Positions 8,076 to 14,185 of a DNA stretch of 19,150 nucleotides are shown piece after piece. The notes beneath the pieces were generated by a model, which searched no databases, was not told the origin of the DNA, and was given only the letters and a program-made list of their open reading frames with translations. The stretch is from Flavobacterium psychrophilum (GTDB lineage: Bacteria > Bacteroidota > Bacteroidia > Flavobacteriales > Flavobacteriaceae), in NCBI GenBank assembly GCA_945866505.1, contig CAMBHH010000047.1, positions 1-19,150 of the forward strand, in the 5' to 3' direction. Each line of letters opens with the position of its first letter. The first letter of the stretch is position 1. The position numbers and the translations under genes were made by a program.

Positions 8076-9314
8076 ATGATTTACTGGAAGAAACTCTCAC
8101 AAGAAGAACGAAAAAATAGAATTCAAAAAGCATTGGATGAAAACGTAAATTTTTCTAAAGATGCCTCACTAGGTTATCCAGCTTCAAAACTGGATGGAAA
8201 AGTATTTTATGACGACGCACCATTTCTAAAAGATGCGCCCACATTGCAAACTTATGTCGCAAATCCCAATCACATTGGATGTCATACATTGGGAACTTCT
8301 GAAAGCGCTTTCAAGGGAACTCAGGAGATGGAACGCGATGTTTTAAATGTTATTGCAGTTGATATTTTTAAAGCGGTTCCCGATTCTATTGACGGTTATA
8401 TCTCTCCTGGAGGAACCGAAGCCAACATTCAAGCTTTATGGATGTATCGCAATTTTTTCATTCATCAAAAAGGGGCAACACTAGATGAAATCGCCATTTT
8501 AACCTCTGAAGACACGCATTATTCCATCCCAAAAGGAGCTAATGTTTTAATGCTCGACTGGATTAAAATTCCCGTTTCTTTCGAAAAAAGAGAAATCGAT
8601 AAAAAAGCGTTGGAAAATGAAATCATTAAAGCCAAACAAAACGGAAAAAAATATTTTATTGCTGTTGCCAATATGGGAACAACAATGTTTGGTTCTGTTG
8701 ACAATCCTGATGATTATACTACAATATTAGAAAAACACAATGCAGAATACAAACTTCATATTGATGGAGCTTACGGCGGATTTGTTTATCCATTTAGCAA
8801 CCAAAAATCATTCATTAATTTCAGTAATCCAAAGATAAGCTCGATCACGATTGACGCCCACAAAATGCTGCAATCGCCTTATGGAACTGGCGTTTTTGTT
8901 TGTAGAAAAGGGCTCATTGAAAATGTTTTGACCCAAGAAGCCGAATATGTTGAGGGAATGGATTTAACCCTTTGCGGAAGTCGTTCCGGTGCAAATGCTG
9001 TAGCGGTCTGGATGATTTTGTTTACTTACGGCCCTTTTGGCTGGTTCGAAAAAGTAAGCATTTTGCAAATGCGAACTCAATTTTTATGTCACGAATTAGA
9101 CGAATTGAATATCCAATATTTCAGAGAACCATTTATGAATATTGTAACCCTTCATTCGCAATATGTTCCAGAGGAAATCGCCAAAAAATATGATTTGGTT
9201 CCCGAGCAACACAATGACAATAACAAATGGTACAAAATTGTACTGATGGATCACGTAGAAGTGCAGCATTTGACTTCATTTATCAATGAATTGAAAGCAA
9301 CAGTCCATGCTTAA
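8076..9314 (+). CDS. PLP-dependent group II amino-acid decarboxylase family protein
   Basis: 412-residue fold-type I PLP enzyme of the group II decarboxylase family (relatives include glutamate, aromatic amino-acid and histidine decarboxylases). Visible landmarks: the cofactor phosphate-binding box SPGGTEAN (110-117), HIDGAYGG with Asp230, which contacts the pyridine nitrogen, and DAHKMLQSPYGTG with the Schiff-base lysine Lys263. The protein is shorter than glutamate or aromatic decarboxylases (about 470) and closer to bacterial PLP-type histidine decarboxylase in size, but I cannot assign a substrate. Loss of CO2 from an amino acid is the most likely reaction; related members act as lyases or aldolases. 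Its last 8 bases overlap the start of the cyclo-ligase gene, so the two are translationally linked. It is divergent from uvrC. Confidence 0.88.
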   Translation: MIYWKKLSQEERKNRIQKALDENVNFSKDASLGYPASKLDGKVFYDDAPFLKDAPTLQTYVANPNHIGCHTLGTSESAFKGTQEMERDVLNVIAVDIFKAVPDSIDGYISPGGTEANIQALWMYRNFFIHQKGATLDEIAILTSEDTHYSIPKGANVLMLDWIKIPVSFEKREIDKKALENEIIKAKQNGKKYFIAVANMGTTMFGSVDNPDDYTTILEKHNAEYKLHIDGAYGGFVYPFSNQKSFINFSNPKISSITIDAHKMLQSPYGTGVFVCRKGLIENVLTQEAEYVEGMDLTLCGSRSGANAVAVWMILFTYGPFGWFEKVSILQMRTQFLCHELDELNIQYFREPFMNIVTLHSQYVPEEIAKKYDLVPEQHNDNNKWYKIVLMDHVEVQHLTSFINELKATVHA

Positions 9315-9873
9315 AAAAGAATTACGGCAAAAGTATAAAGCGATGCGAAACCAACTTTCCGAAAATGATTTGGAGGAAATGAGTTTGGCAATTGCCAATA
9401 AATTGCTGAAGATTCCCATTTGGGAGAAAACCTATTTCCATATTTTCCTTCCCATTACCGAACATAAAGAAGTCAACACTGAATTTATTTTGCATTTGCT
9501 TTCTGGAAAAGACAAAGAAATTGTTATCTCAAAAAGTAATTTCAAAACTCGAGAAATGACACATTTTCTTTTGACCGACAATACTAAAATCAAGAAAAAC
9601 CAATACAATATTCCAGAACCAGTTGATGGAATAGAAGTTCCAACTAATAAAATTGAAATAGTTTTCGTGCCGCTTTTAGCTTTTGACAAAACAGGGCATC
9701 GAGCAGGCTATGGCAAAGGATTTTATGATAAATTTCTAATAGAATGCAAACCCGATACGATTAAAATTGGACTTTCCTTCTTTGAAGCATCAGCAAAAAT
9801 TGAAGATTTTTTTGAAGATGACGTGAAGCTAGATTATTGTGTGACACCGAACGCAGTGTATAAATTTAACTAG
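9307..9873 (+). CDS. fau: 5-formyltetrahydrofolate cyclo-ligase
   Basis: 188 residues, normal length. Converts 5-formyl-THF plus ATP to 5,10-methenyl-THF, returning a stored or inhibitory folate to one-carbon metabolism. The N-terminal basic helix (KKELRQKYKAMRNQL) and the C-terminal signature AGYGKGFYD (Gly134 to Asp141 in the core) are diagnostic of the family. The ATG at 9307 lies inside the last codons of the decarboxylase gene (8-base overlap), a strong sign of an operon. A hairpin 13 bases downstream probably ends the transcript. Some annotations call it ygfA or MTHFS. Confidence 0.93.
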   Translation: MLKKELRQKYKAMRNQLSENDLEEMSLAIANKLLKIPIWEKTYFHIFLPITEHKEVNTEFILHLLSGKDKEIVISKSNFKTREMTHFLLTDNTKIKKNQYNIPEPVDGIEVPTNKIEIVFVPLLAFDKTGHRAGYGKGFYDKFLIECKPDTIKIGLSFFEASAKIEDFFEDDVKLDYCVTPNAVYKFN

Positions 9874-9886
9874 TAATTTATCAAAT

Positions 9887-9922
9887 AAAAAGGCGCTCTC
9901 AAACTACCTTTAAGAACGCCTT
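9887..9922. terminator. Hairpin terminator after fau, possibly two-way
   Basis: Stem AAGGCG / CGCCTT (9890-9895 with 9917-9922), extended after one mismatch by three more pairs (9897-9899 with 9913-9915). On the plus strand it follows the fau stop by about 15 bases, but the downstream tract (CTTC) is poor in T. On the minus strand five T's follow. It may work in both directions, or mainly for a minus-strand RNA. Confidence 0.55.
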
Positions 9923-10084
9923 CTTCAAAATACTAAAACAAAACTAACTAATTCAACCTCTTAATTTTAAAAACAACCAATATTTAAAGTACTATAACGT
10001 ACAGAAAATAAACATATTGTGTCGAAATGATAAATATTTTAATTTTTTTTTACTGCAGTCCTAAAGCTTTTTCTATGCTTCAAT

Positions 10085-10117
10085 TTTGCTTTATAAATGT
10101 ATTTTTAAGTACTTTTG
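10085..10117 (+). promoter_or_regulatory. gpsA promoter
   Basis: TTTG (10085-10088), 21-base spacer, TACTTTTG (10110-10117), a good Bacteroidetes promoter. Predicted RNA start is near 10122, about 15 bases before the ATG at 10136. Because the -7 box covers the alternative TTG codon at 10115, that upstream start is unlikely to be used. Confidence 0.65.
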
Positions 10118-10135
10118 ATTAAATATAATAAAATA

Positions 10136-11131
10136 ATGGCCGAAAATTTAAAATTTGCTGTAATTGGCGGAGGAAGTTGGGCAACCGCAATTGCGAAAAT
10201 GTTATGCGTAAACCAGGAAGAAATTGCGTGGTATATGCGAAATGAAGACGCAATCGAACACATAAAAACACATCATCACAATCCAAATTACCTTAGTTCT
10301 GTAGAATTTGATGTGAAAAAATTAAAACTTACAAGTAATATTAATGAAGCAGTATTATATGCTGATTATATCATTTTTGCTATTCCATCAGCTTTTTTAA
10401 ATGGAGAACTTCAAAAACTTACCGAAAGTTTAGAAGGCAAAGTCATTTTCTCAGCCATCAAAGGAATAGTTCCCGAAACCAGTTTAATTGTGGGAGAGCA
10501 TTTTAACATTACCTATAACATCCCTTTCGAAAATATTGGTGTAATCACAGGTCCTTGTCACGCCGAAGAAGTTGCTTTAGAACGTTTGTCCTATCTAACC
10601 ATCGCTTGTGGAGATGCCAAAAAAGCCAAAATCGTAGCCAAAAATTTATCTGGAAATTACATTAAAACCAAAATTTCTGACGACATTATTGGCACTGAAT
10701 ATGCCGCAATGCTCAAGAATATTTATGCTATTGCAGCAGGAATTGCACACGGATTGGGATATGGCGACAATTTTCAATCGGTGGTGATGAGCAACGGTAT
10801 TCGAGAGATGAAAAAATTCATTAGAAAAGTACACAAAATGAAACGCAACATCAATGATTCTGCATATTTAGGCGATTTATTGGTGACCGGTTATTCTATT
10901 TTCTCCAGAAACAGAATGTTCGGAAATATGATTGGAAAAGGGTATACTGTAAAATCCGCTATGATGGAAATGAGTATGGTTGCCGAAGGCTATTATGCCA
11001 CCAAAAGTGCTTACAACCTCAACTTGGGTTATGGTGCAAATACCCCAATAATTGATGCCGTTTACAGTATTTTATACGAAGGAAAATCTGCAAAAAAGGT
11101 TTTTGAAAAATTAACTGAAAAATTAGATTAA
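10136..11131 (+). CDS. gpsA: NAD(P)-dependent glycerol-3-phosphate dehydrogenase
   Basis: 331 residues. Reduces dihydroxyacetone phosphate to sn-glycerol 3-phosphate, the backbone of membrane phospholipids, in the cytoplasm. The N-terminal Rossmann fold has FAVIGGGSWATAIA (7-20). FAIPS (81-85), SAIKG (106-110), GPCHAEE (139-145), the catalytic lysine region AAMLKNIYAIAAG (190-202, Lys194) and SRNRMFG (257-263) all fit the family. I chose the ATG at 10136 over an in-frame TTG at 10115 because the TTG lies inside the -7 promoter box and the extra seven residues are not typical. The gene appears to stand alone. Its stop is followed within about 10 bases by the left arm of the inverted repeat at 11142. 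Confidence 0.96.
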   Translation: MAENLKFAVIGGGSWATAIAKMLCVNQEEIAWYMRNEDAIEHIKTHHHNPNYLSSVEFDVKKLKLTSNINEAVLYADYIIFAIPSAFLNGELQKLTESLEGKVIFSAIKGIVPETSLIVGEHFNITYNIPFENIGVITGPCHAEEVALERLSYLTIACGDAKKAKIVAKNLSGNYIKTKISDDIIGTEYAAMLKNIYAIAAGIAHGLGYGDNFQSVVMSNGIREMKKFIRKVHKMKRNINDSAYLGDLLVTGYSIFSRNRMFGNMIGKGYTVKSAMMEMSMVAEGYYATKSAYNLNLGYGANTPIIDAVYSILYEGKSAKKVFEKLTEKLD

Positions 11132-11141
11132 TCTTTAGATT

Positions 11142-11167
11142 AAAGAAAAAAGAGGATAGAATAAAGA
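11142..11167. repeat. Left arm of 26-base inverted repeat
   Basis: This purine-rich arm is the reverse complement of 12002-12027 at 24 of 26 positions, aligned by hand without gaps. It lies about 10 bases after the gpsA stop. Together the arms bracket the orphan gene and palindrome. A TTAGT follows at 11170-11174, and the same five bases occur at 11998-12002. Confidence 0.6.
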
Positions 11168-11198
11168 AGTTAGTTGATATATTACCAAAAACTGCAAA

Positions 11199-11831
11199 AT
11201 GAAACTAATTAGTCGAAATCAAATATTTGACAATCATAAAAACATAACAAAATTAATTAGAAGTTTTCAAAAAGATTTTTTTGACGAAGAATATGATGAT
11301 GTTGAAGACGAAATATTTGATATTTTGAAATTTGAACCGGGAGAAATTAAGTATGAAAGTTTCATACTTGACACAAATCATATTGAATTAAATACTTACC
11401 CAAAAAATCTTTCTGAAATATTGACAAAATTTCTTGAATATTTAAACATAGAAGAAATGATCATAATTTCTCATTTAAAGTTAGACTTTTATTTGGGAAT
11501 AGAACATATTGAAAACGAAGAGATTTTAAATCGCTATAAAAAATTAAACCAAATTACTTTATCAGAAAAATATGAAGAAGCAATAATTTTCGAACGAAAT
11601 GAAATTGAAAATTTAATTGACATATTCTTTTGGATAAATGAAGGTAATCAAGGTTCAGAATTTATTTTTTGGGTTGATGTAAAAGAAAAGTTCTGTTTTT
11701 ATTTGTGTAAATATGGGAAATTACACTTTATAGATTTTACTAATGGTAATTTAATATCTGAAGAAAATTTAAAATATTTAGGTTTTAATTTGTTAAAAAT
11801 GAAGTGTTCAGAAGGAGTAATGTTAGAATGA
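11199..11831 (+). CDS. Orphan hypothetical protein, very A+T-rich
   Basis: 210 residues, not recognised. It has no signal peptide or membrane segment, is acidic and rich in Glu, Asp, Asn, Ile and Phe, and contains a cluster DFFDEEYDDVEDE near residues 26-38. It looks like a soluble single-domain protein. The base composition differs from its neighbours: the four 60-base lines starting at 11221, 11281, 11521 and 11641 contain 55 G/C of 240, against 45 of 120 in the gpsA lines starting at 10501 and 10681. No promoter box is seen upstream. It lies between inverted arms and ahead of a degenerate palindrome, which suggests transfer as a cassette. Stand-alone acidic proteins like this are often immunity proteins of polymorphic toxins, but nothing here shows that. 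The open frame of 210 codons in such A+T-rich DNA supports a real gene. Confidence 0.7.
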   Translation: MKLISRNQIFDNHKNITKLIRSFQKDFFDEEYDDVEDEIFDILKFEPGEIKYESFILDTNHIELNTYPKNLSEILTKFLEYLNIEEMIIISHLKLDFYLGIEHIENEEILNRYKKLNQITLSEKYEEAIIFERNEIENLIDIFFWINEGNQGSEFIFWVDVKEKFCFYLCKYGKLHFIDFTNGNLISEENLKYLGFNLLKMKCSEGVMLE

Positions 11832-11869
11832 TAGTTGAAAAATTGAACATAAAATTATAAAGCACAATT

Positions 11870-12001
11870 GCTAACAGCGCTTTGCAGAATTGGTGCGTTT
11901 TGAGCTTAATTTATTGTTGCTTTTGTATTTGTAAAGTCAGTGTTTAAACGAAAGTTTAGGCTTCCATAATCCGCGACTTATGCAAGCTGCAAAACGATTA
12001 G
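11870..12001. repeat. Degenerate palindrome after orphan gene, attC-like outline
   Basis: The ends pair imperfectly: CTAACAGCG then TTTGCAG (11871-11879, 11881-11887) against CTGCAAA then ACGATTAG (11987-11993, 11994-12001). A weaker inner pairing joins the GGTGCG area (near 11892-11897) to CCGCGACT (near 11971-11978). About 70 bases of A/T-rich sequence fill the middle. The outer CTAAC...TTAG ends and nested imperfect arms recall integron attC sites and the dispersed palindromes common between unknown genes in flavobacteria. The core is not canonical: GATTAG stands where GTTAG is expected. No coding frame fits this stretch. Confidence 0.45.
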
Positions 12002-12027
12002 TCTTTATTCTATTCTCTTTCTTCTTT
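12002..12027. repeat. Right arm of 26-base inverted repeat
   Basis: Pyrimidine-rich arm, reverse complement of 11142-11167 at 24 of 26 positions. It ends 8 bases before the stop codon of the minus-strand gene at 12036. If the DNA between the arms is removed at the TTAGT repeats, the arms form a long hairpin with a loop of about 6 bases between two convergent genes. Confidence 0.6.
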
Positions 12028-12035
12028 GTTCTTTC

Positions 12036-12443
12036 TTACCTCACAATAACCCCATCCACAAATAAAAGTGGAACCTCCTCAACATAATCAGGTGTGATAG
12101 AATTGGCTCTGAAAATATATTTTCGGTCGTAAAGTTTATCGCCAATAAAAAAAGTGACCATAAACTCGTTGTTGAGTGCTAGAACACTTTTTTCCACCAT
12201 TTCGACTTTTACGAAAGTAACCGCTGGCATTTCGATAAAAGCGTGACGCAAAAGAGATGTTTTTTTCATTTCGCCATCGATTGTTCCAAAAGCCTTTGAA
12301 ACAACCATTACACTATCCAGTTTAAAATCGCTGTCGTTTACTAAATAGATGTACCAAACTTTTTCCATAAAGTCGTCGCTCCATTCCTGAACTGCGGCGA
12401 GGAAAACGTTTTCTACTTCGGGGATGATGATGTCTTTTTTCAT
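12036..12443 (-). CDS. Conserved hypothetical protein near pheS
   Basis: 135 residues from the ATG at 12443; a frame extending upstream adds MWLSFNL, but that part lies next to repeat DNA and is unlikely to be coding. The protein is soluble and mixed alpha/beta: it opens MKKDIIIPEVENVFLAAVQE, has a central FGTIDGEMKKTSLLRHAF block and a late NNEFMVTFFIGDKLYDRKY block. It has no signal peptide and no motif I can tie to a reaction. I believe close relatives occur in other flavobacteria, sometimes mislabelled as a PheS subunit because of their position, but that is memory and was not checked. It is 80 bases downstream of pheS on the same strand, with CACAAAG repeats in the gap. Probably a real gene, function unknown. 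Confidence 0.75.
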   Translation of the reverse strand: MKKDIIIPEVENVFLAAVQEWSDDFMEKVWYIYLVNDSDFKLDSVMVVSKAFGTIDGEMKKTSLLRHAFIEMPAVTFVKVEMVEKSVLALNNEFMVTFFIGDKLYDRKYIFRANSITPDYVEEVPLLFVDGVIVR

Positions 12444-12453
12444 AAGATTGAAA

Positions 12454-12495
12454 CTTAACCACAAAGTTCACAAAGAAGGCACAAAGCACACAAAA
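12454..12495. repeat. CACAAAG repeat tract, copy 1
   Basis: CTTAACC followed by four CACAAAG/A units starting at 12460, 12469, 12480 and 12489 (steps 9, 11, 9). The same CTTAACC-plus-CACAAAG design occurs in the other orientation at 15731-15794. It lies between pheS and the small downstream gene, just before that gene's start codon. Confidence 0.7.
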
Positions 12496-12523
12496 TTTAG
12501 AACTTAATCTATAAAATTTGGAA

Positions 12524-13543
12524 TTAGATTGATGCTTTAAATTGTTCCAAGAAACGAACGTCATTTTCATAGAACATTCGAATATCGCCAATTTGATACA
12601 ACAACATGGCGATTCTTTCGATTCCCATGCCAAAGGCAAAACCGGTGTATTCCTCTGGATTGATATTGCAATTTTTCAAAACATTTGGATCGACCATTCC
12701 GCAACCACCAATTTCTAACCAACCAGTTCCTTTGGTAATTCTATAATCGGTTTCGGTCTTTAAACCCCAGTAAATATCAATTTCAGCACTTGGTTCGGTG
12801 AATGGAAAATAGGAAGGACGAAGACGGATTTTCGATTTTCCGAACATTTCTTTGGTGAAATATAAAAGTGTTTGCTTCAAATCAGCAAAAGAAACGTCTT
12901 TGTCAATATATAAACCTTCGACTTGGTGAAAAATACAGTGCGAACGCGATGAAACGGCTTCGTTACGGAAAACTCTTCCCGGCGAAATGGTACGAATCGG
13001 CGGTTTATTGTTTTCCATATAACGTACTTGCACGGATGAGGTGTGTGTTCGCAGCAAAATATCAGGATTGGTTTGGATAAAAAACGTGTCTTGCATATCA
13101 CGCGCTGGATGGTATTCCGGCAAGTTCAATGCGGTGAAATTATGCCAGTCATCTTCAATTTCTGGTCCTTCGGAAACATTGAAACCTACGTTGGAAAAGA
13201 TGTCGATAATTTGGTTTTTTACCAAGGAAATTGGATGACGCGAACCAATAATAACTGGCTCGGCCGAACGTGTTAAATCACCGTAAAAGCCTTTGATTTC
13301 CTCTTTACTTTCTAAAGCTTCTTGAATTAATTTTACTTTTTCTTCGGCCGAAGATTTCAGCAAATTGATAACTTGTCCAAATTCCTTTTTTTGATCGTTG
13401 GGCACGTTTTTAAATTCGGCAAAAAGTTCTTTTAAAAGCCCCTTACTTCCCAAAAATTTGATTCTAAATGTTTCTAAATCTTCCTTGTTTTGTGTTGAAA
13501 AAGCTTGTGCCTCGCCAATATATTCTTTTATTTTGTCTATCAT
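12524..13543 (-). CDS. pheS: Phenylalanine--tRNA ligase alpha subunit
   Basis: 339 residues, full length. With PheT it forms the (alpha-beta)2 enzyme that charges tRNA-Phe. The N-terminal coiled-coil tRNA-binding arm covers about 1-85. The class II catalytic core has the HPISLVKNQI region (103-112), motif 2 RVFRNEAVSSRSHCIFHQVE (190-209), the phenylalanine-pocket stretch FPFTEPSAE (247-255) and motif 3 GFAFGMGIERIAML (301-314). An ATG two codons upstream (13549) is possible, but MIDKIKEY is the usual N-terminus in this group. pheT is not in the window; separate pheS and pheT are common in Bacteroidetes. A -7 box at 13573-13566 suggests its own promoter. Confidence 0.96.
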   Translation of the reverse strand: MIDKIKEYIGEAQAFSTQNKEDLETFRIKFLGSKGLLKELFAEFKNVPNDQKKEFGQVINLLKSSAEEKVKLIQEALESKEEIKGFYGDLTRSAEPVIIGSRHPISLVKNQIIDIFSNVGFNVSEGPEIEDDWHNFTALNLPEYHPARDMQDTFFIQTNPDILLRTHTSSVQVRYMENNKPPIRTISPGRVFRNEAVSSRSHCIFHQVEGLYIDKDVSFADLKQTLLYFTKEMFGKSKIRLRPSYFPFTEPSAEIDIYWGLKTETDYRITKGTGWLEIGGCGMVDPNVLKNCNINPEEYTGFAFGMGIERIAMLLYQIGDIRMFYENDVRFLEQFKASI

Positions 13544-13565
13544 TTTCATCCAATAATTGAGTGTG

Positions 13566-13573
13566 CAAATTTA
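13566..13573 (-). promoter_or_regulatory. Possible pheS -7 box
   Basis: TAAATTTG on the minus strand fits TAnnTTTG, with a predicted RNA start about 17 bases before the pheS ATG at 13543. No TTG box is found at the expected distance; that position is occupied by the AGTTAGA repeats. Confidence 0.4.
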
Positions 13574-13579
13574 AGTAAA

Positions 13580-13607
13580 AGTTAGAAGTTAGAAGTTAGA
13601 AGTTGGA
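13580..13607. repeat. Heptamer tandem repeat AGTTAGA
   Basis: Three exact copies of AGTTAGA and one AGTTGGA, head to tail, in the gap between the small gene and pheS. They lie just upstream of the pheS -7 box, so a change of copy number could shift promoter spacing. Similar short repeats are common in flavobacterial intergenic DNA. Confidence 0.8.
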
Positions 13608-13664
13608 ACTTTTTCTAAACATCTGCCGTGAAATCATAAATCTGCAATCGTTAATCACTATTCA

Positions 13665-14021
13665 TCAATCTATAAGTTCTTTTTCGATAAAATAATTGAC
13701 AATCGCTTCTTTCATTAAAACCGATTGTTCTCCAGCTTTTAGTGCCGGCAATTCCTCTTTTACTTTGTAATGTGGCCAACCTTCTTCGTCGAAAAATTCG
13801 AATTCATAAAAACCATAAGGCTCTAATAATCGACAAATGGCGATGTGCATCAAGTTGAGTTTTTCGTCTTTTTCGAAGGTTTGATGTACTTTTCCGAGTT
13901 CTTGAACGCCAATTAAATAAATTATGGCATCCAAATCGAGGTCTTCACCTTGCGAAAATTGATTGGAAAGTAGGTTGACTAGCTGTTCCCAGCGTTCTTT
14001 AAGTTGTATATCTCTTGACAT
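13665..14021 (-). CDS. Small conserved hypothetical protein
   Basis: 118 residues, soluble, acidic, no signal peptide. It has an N-terminal helical part (MSRDIQLKERWEQLVNLLSN), an AIIYLIGVQELGK helix, a MHIAICRLLEPYGFYEF segment and a WPHYKV turn. I recall such proteins as conserved unknowns of Bacteroidetes but cannot name a domain or function. It lies 121 bases upstream of pheS on the same strand. Simple repeats occupy both flanks. The long frame and balanced codon use support a real gene. Confidence 0.75.
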   Translation of the reverse strand: MSRDIQLKERWEQLVNLLSNQFSQGEDLDLDAIIYLIGVQELGKVHQTFEKDEKLNLMHIAICRLLEPYGFYEFEFFDEEGWPHYKVKEELPALKAGEQSVLMKEAIVNYFIEKELID

Positions 14022-14024
14022 TCC

Positions 14025-14045
14025 GATTTTAGATTTTAGATTTTA
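14025..14045. repeat. Heptamer tandem repeat GATTTTA
   Basis: Three exact copies of GATTTTA, immediately upstream of the minus-strand small gene (start codon at 14021). The last copy can pair with AAAATC at 14093-14098, extending the hairpin at 14052-14092. Confidence 0.75.
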
Positions 14046-14051
14046 GAATGC

Positions 14052-14092
14052 AGATTTCAGATTTGATTTCCGATTTATTTAATCTGAAATCT
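14052..14092. repeat. 12-base perfect inverted repeat in divergent gap
   Basis: AGATTTCAGATT (14052-14063) pairs perfectly with AATCTGAAATCT (14081-14092) around a 17-base loop. It lies between the divergent small gene and the cvpA-like gene, so it is in the 5' leader of the small gene if that is transcribed from the TATATTTG box at 14127-14120. No T run follows on either side, so it is not a classical terminator. Confidence 0.65.
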
Positions 14093-14132
14093 AAAATCAC
14101 AACTCTAAAATTATTTTGGCAAATATAAGAAG

Positions 14133-14160
14133 TTGGAAATGGAATATTCTTTTATATTTG
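14133..14160 (+). promoter_or_regulatory. Promoter of the cvpA-like gene
   Basis: TTG (14133-14135), 17-base spacer, TATATTTG (14153-14160): a good Bacteroidetes promoter, with RNA starting near 14165, about 20 bases before the ATG at 14186. A TATATTTG also occurs on the minus strand (14127-14120) and could serve the divergent small gene, but without a -33 box. Confidence 0.6.
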
Positions 14161-14185
14161 TATTTCGAACCTCAAAAATCAAAAA

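Noticed and set aside
10115..10135. Upstream TTG start adding seven residues to GpsA
   Set aside because: The TTG overlaps the -7 promoter box, and the ATG at 10136 gives the usual N-terminus next to the Rossmann motif.
11123..11143. Direct repeat TTAGATTAA twice at the gpsA stop
   Set aside because: Nine bases of A/T-rich sequence repeated 12 bases apart; easily chance.
12444..12464. Seven-residue N-terminal extension of the gene ending at 12036
   Set aside because: The extension (MWLSFNL) would start inside repeat DNA, and MKKDII is a more typical start.
12322..12639. 105-codon minus-strand frame spanning the pheS 3' end and the following gene
   Set aside because: It overlaps pheS and the unknown gene in another frame, crosses the CACAAAG repeats and has no family resemblance.
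13580..14045. Possible CRISPR-like repeats near pheS
   Set aside because: Units are 7 bases, directly adjacent, with no unique spacers and no cas genes.
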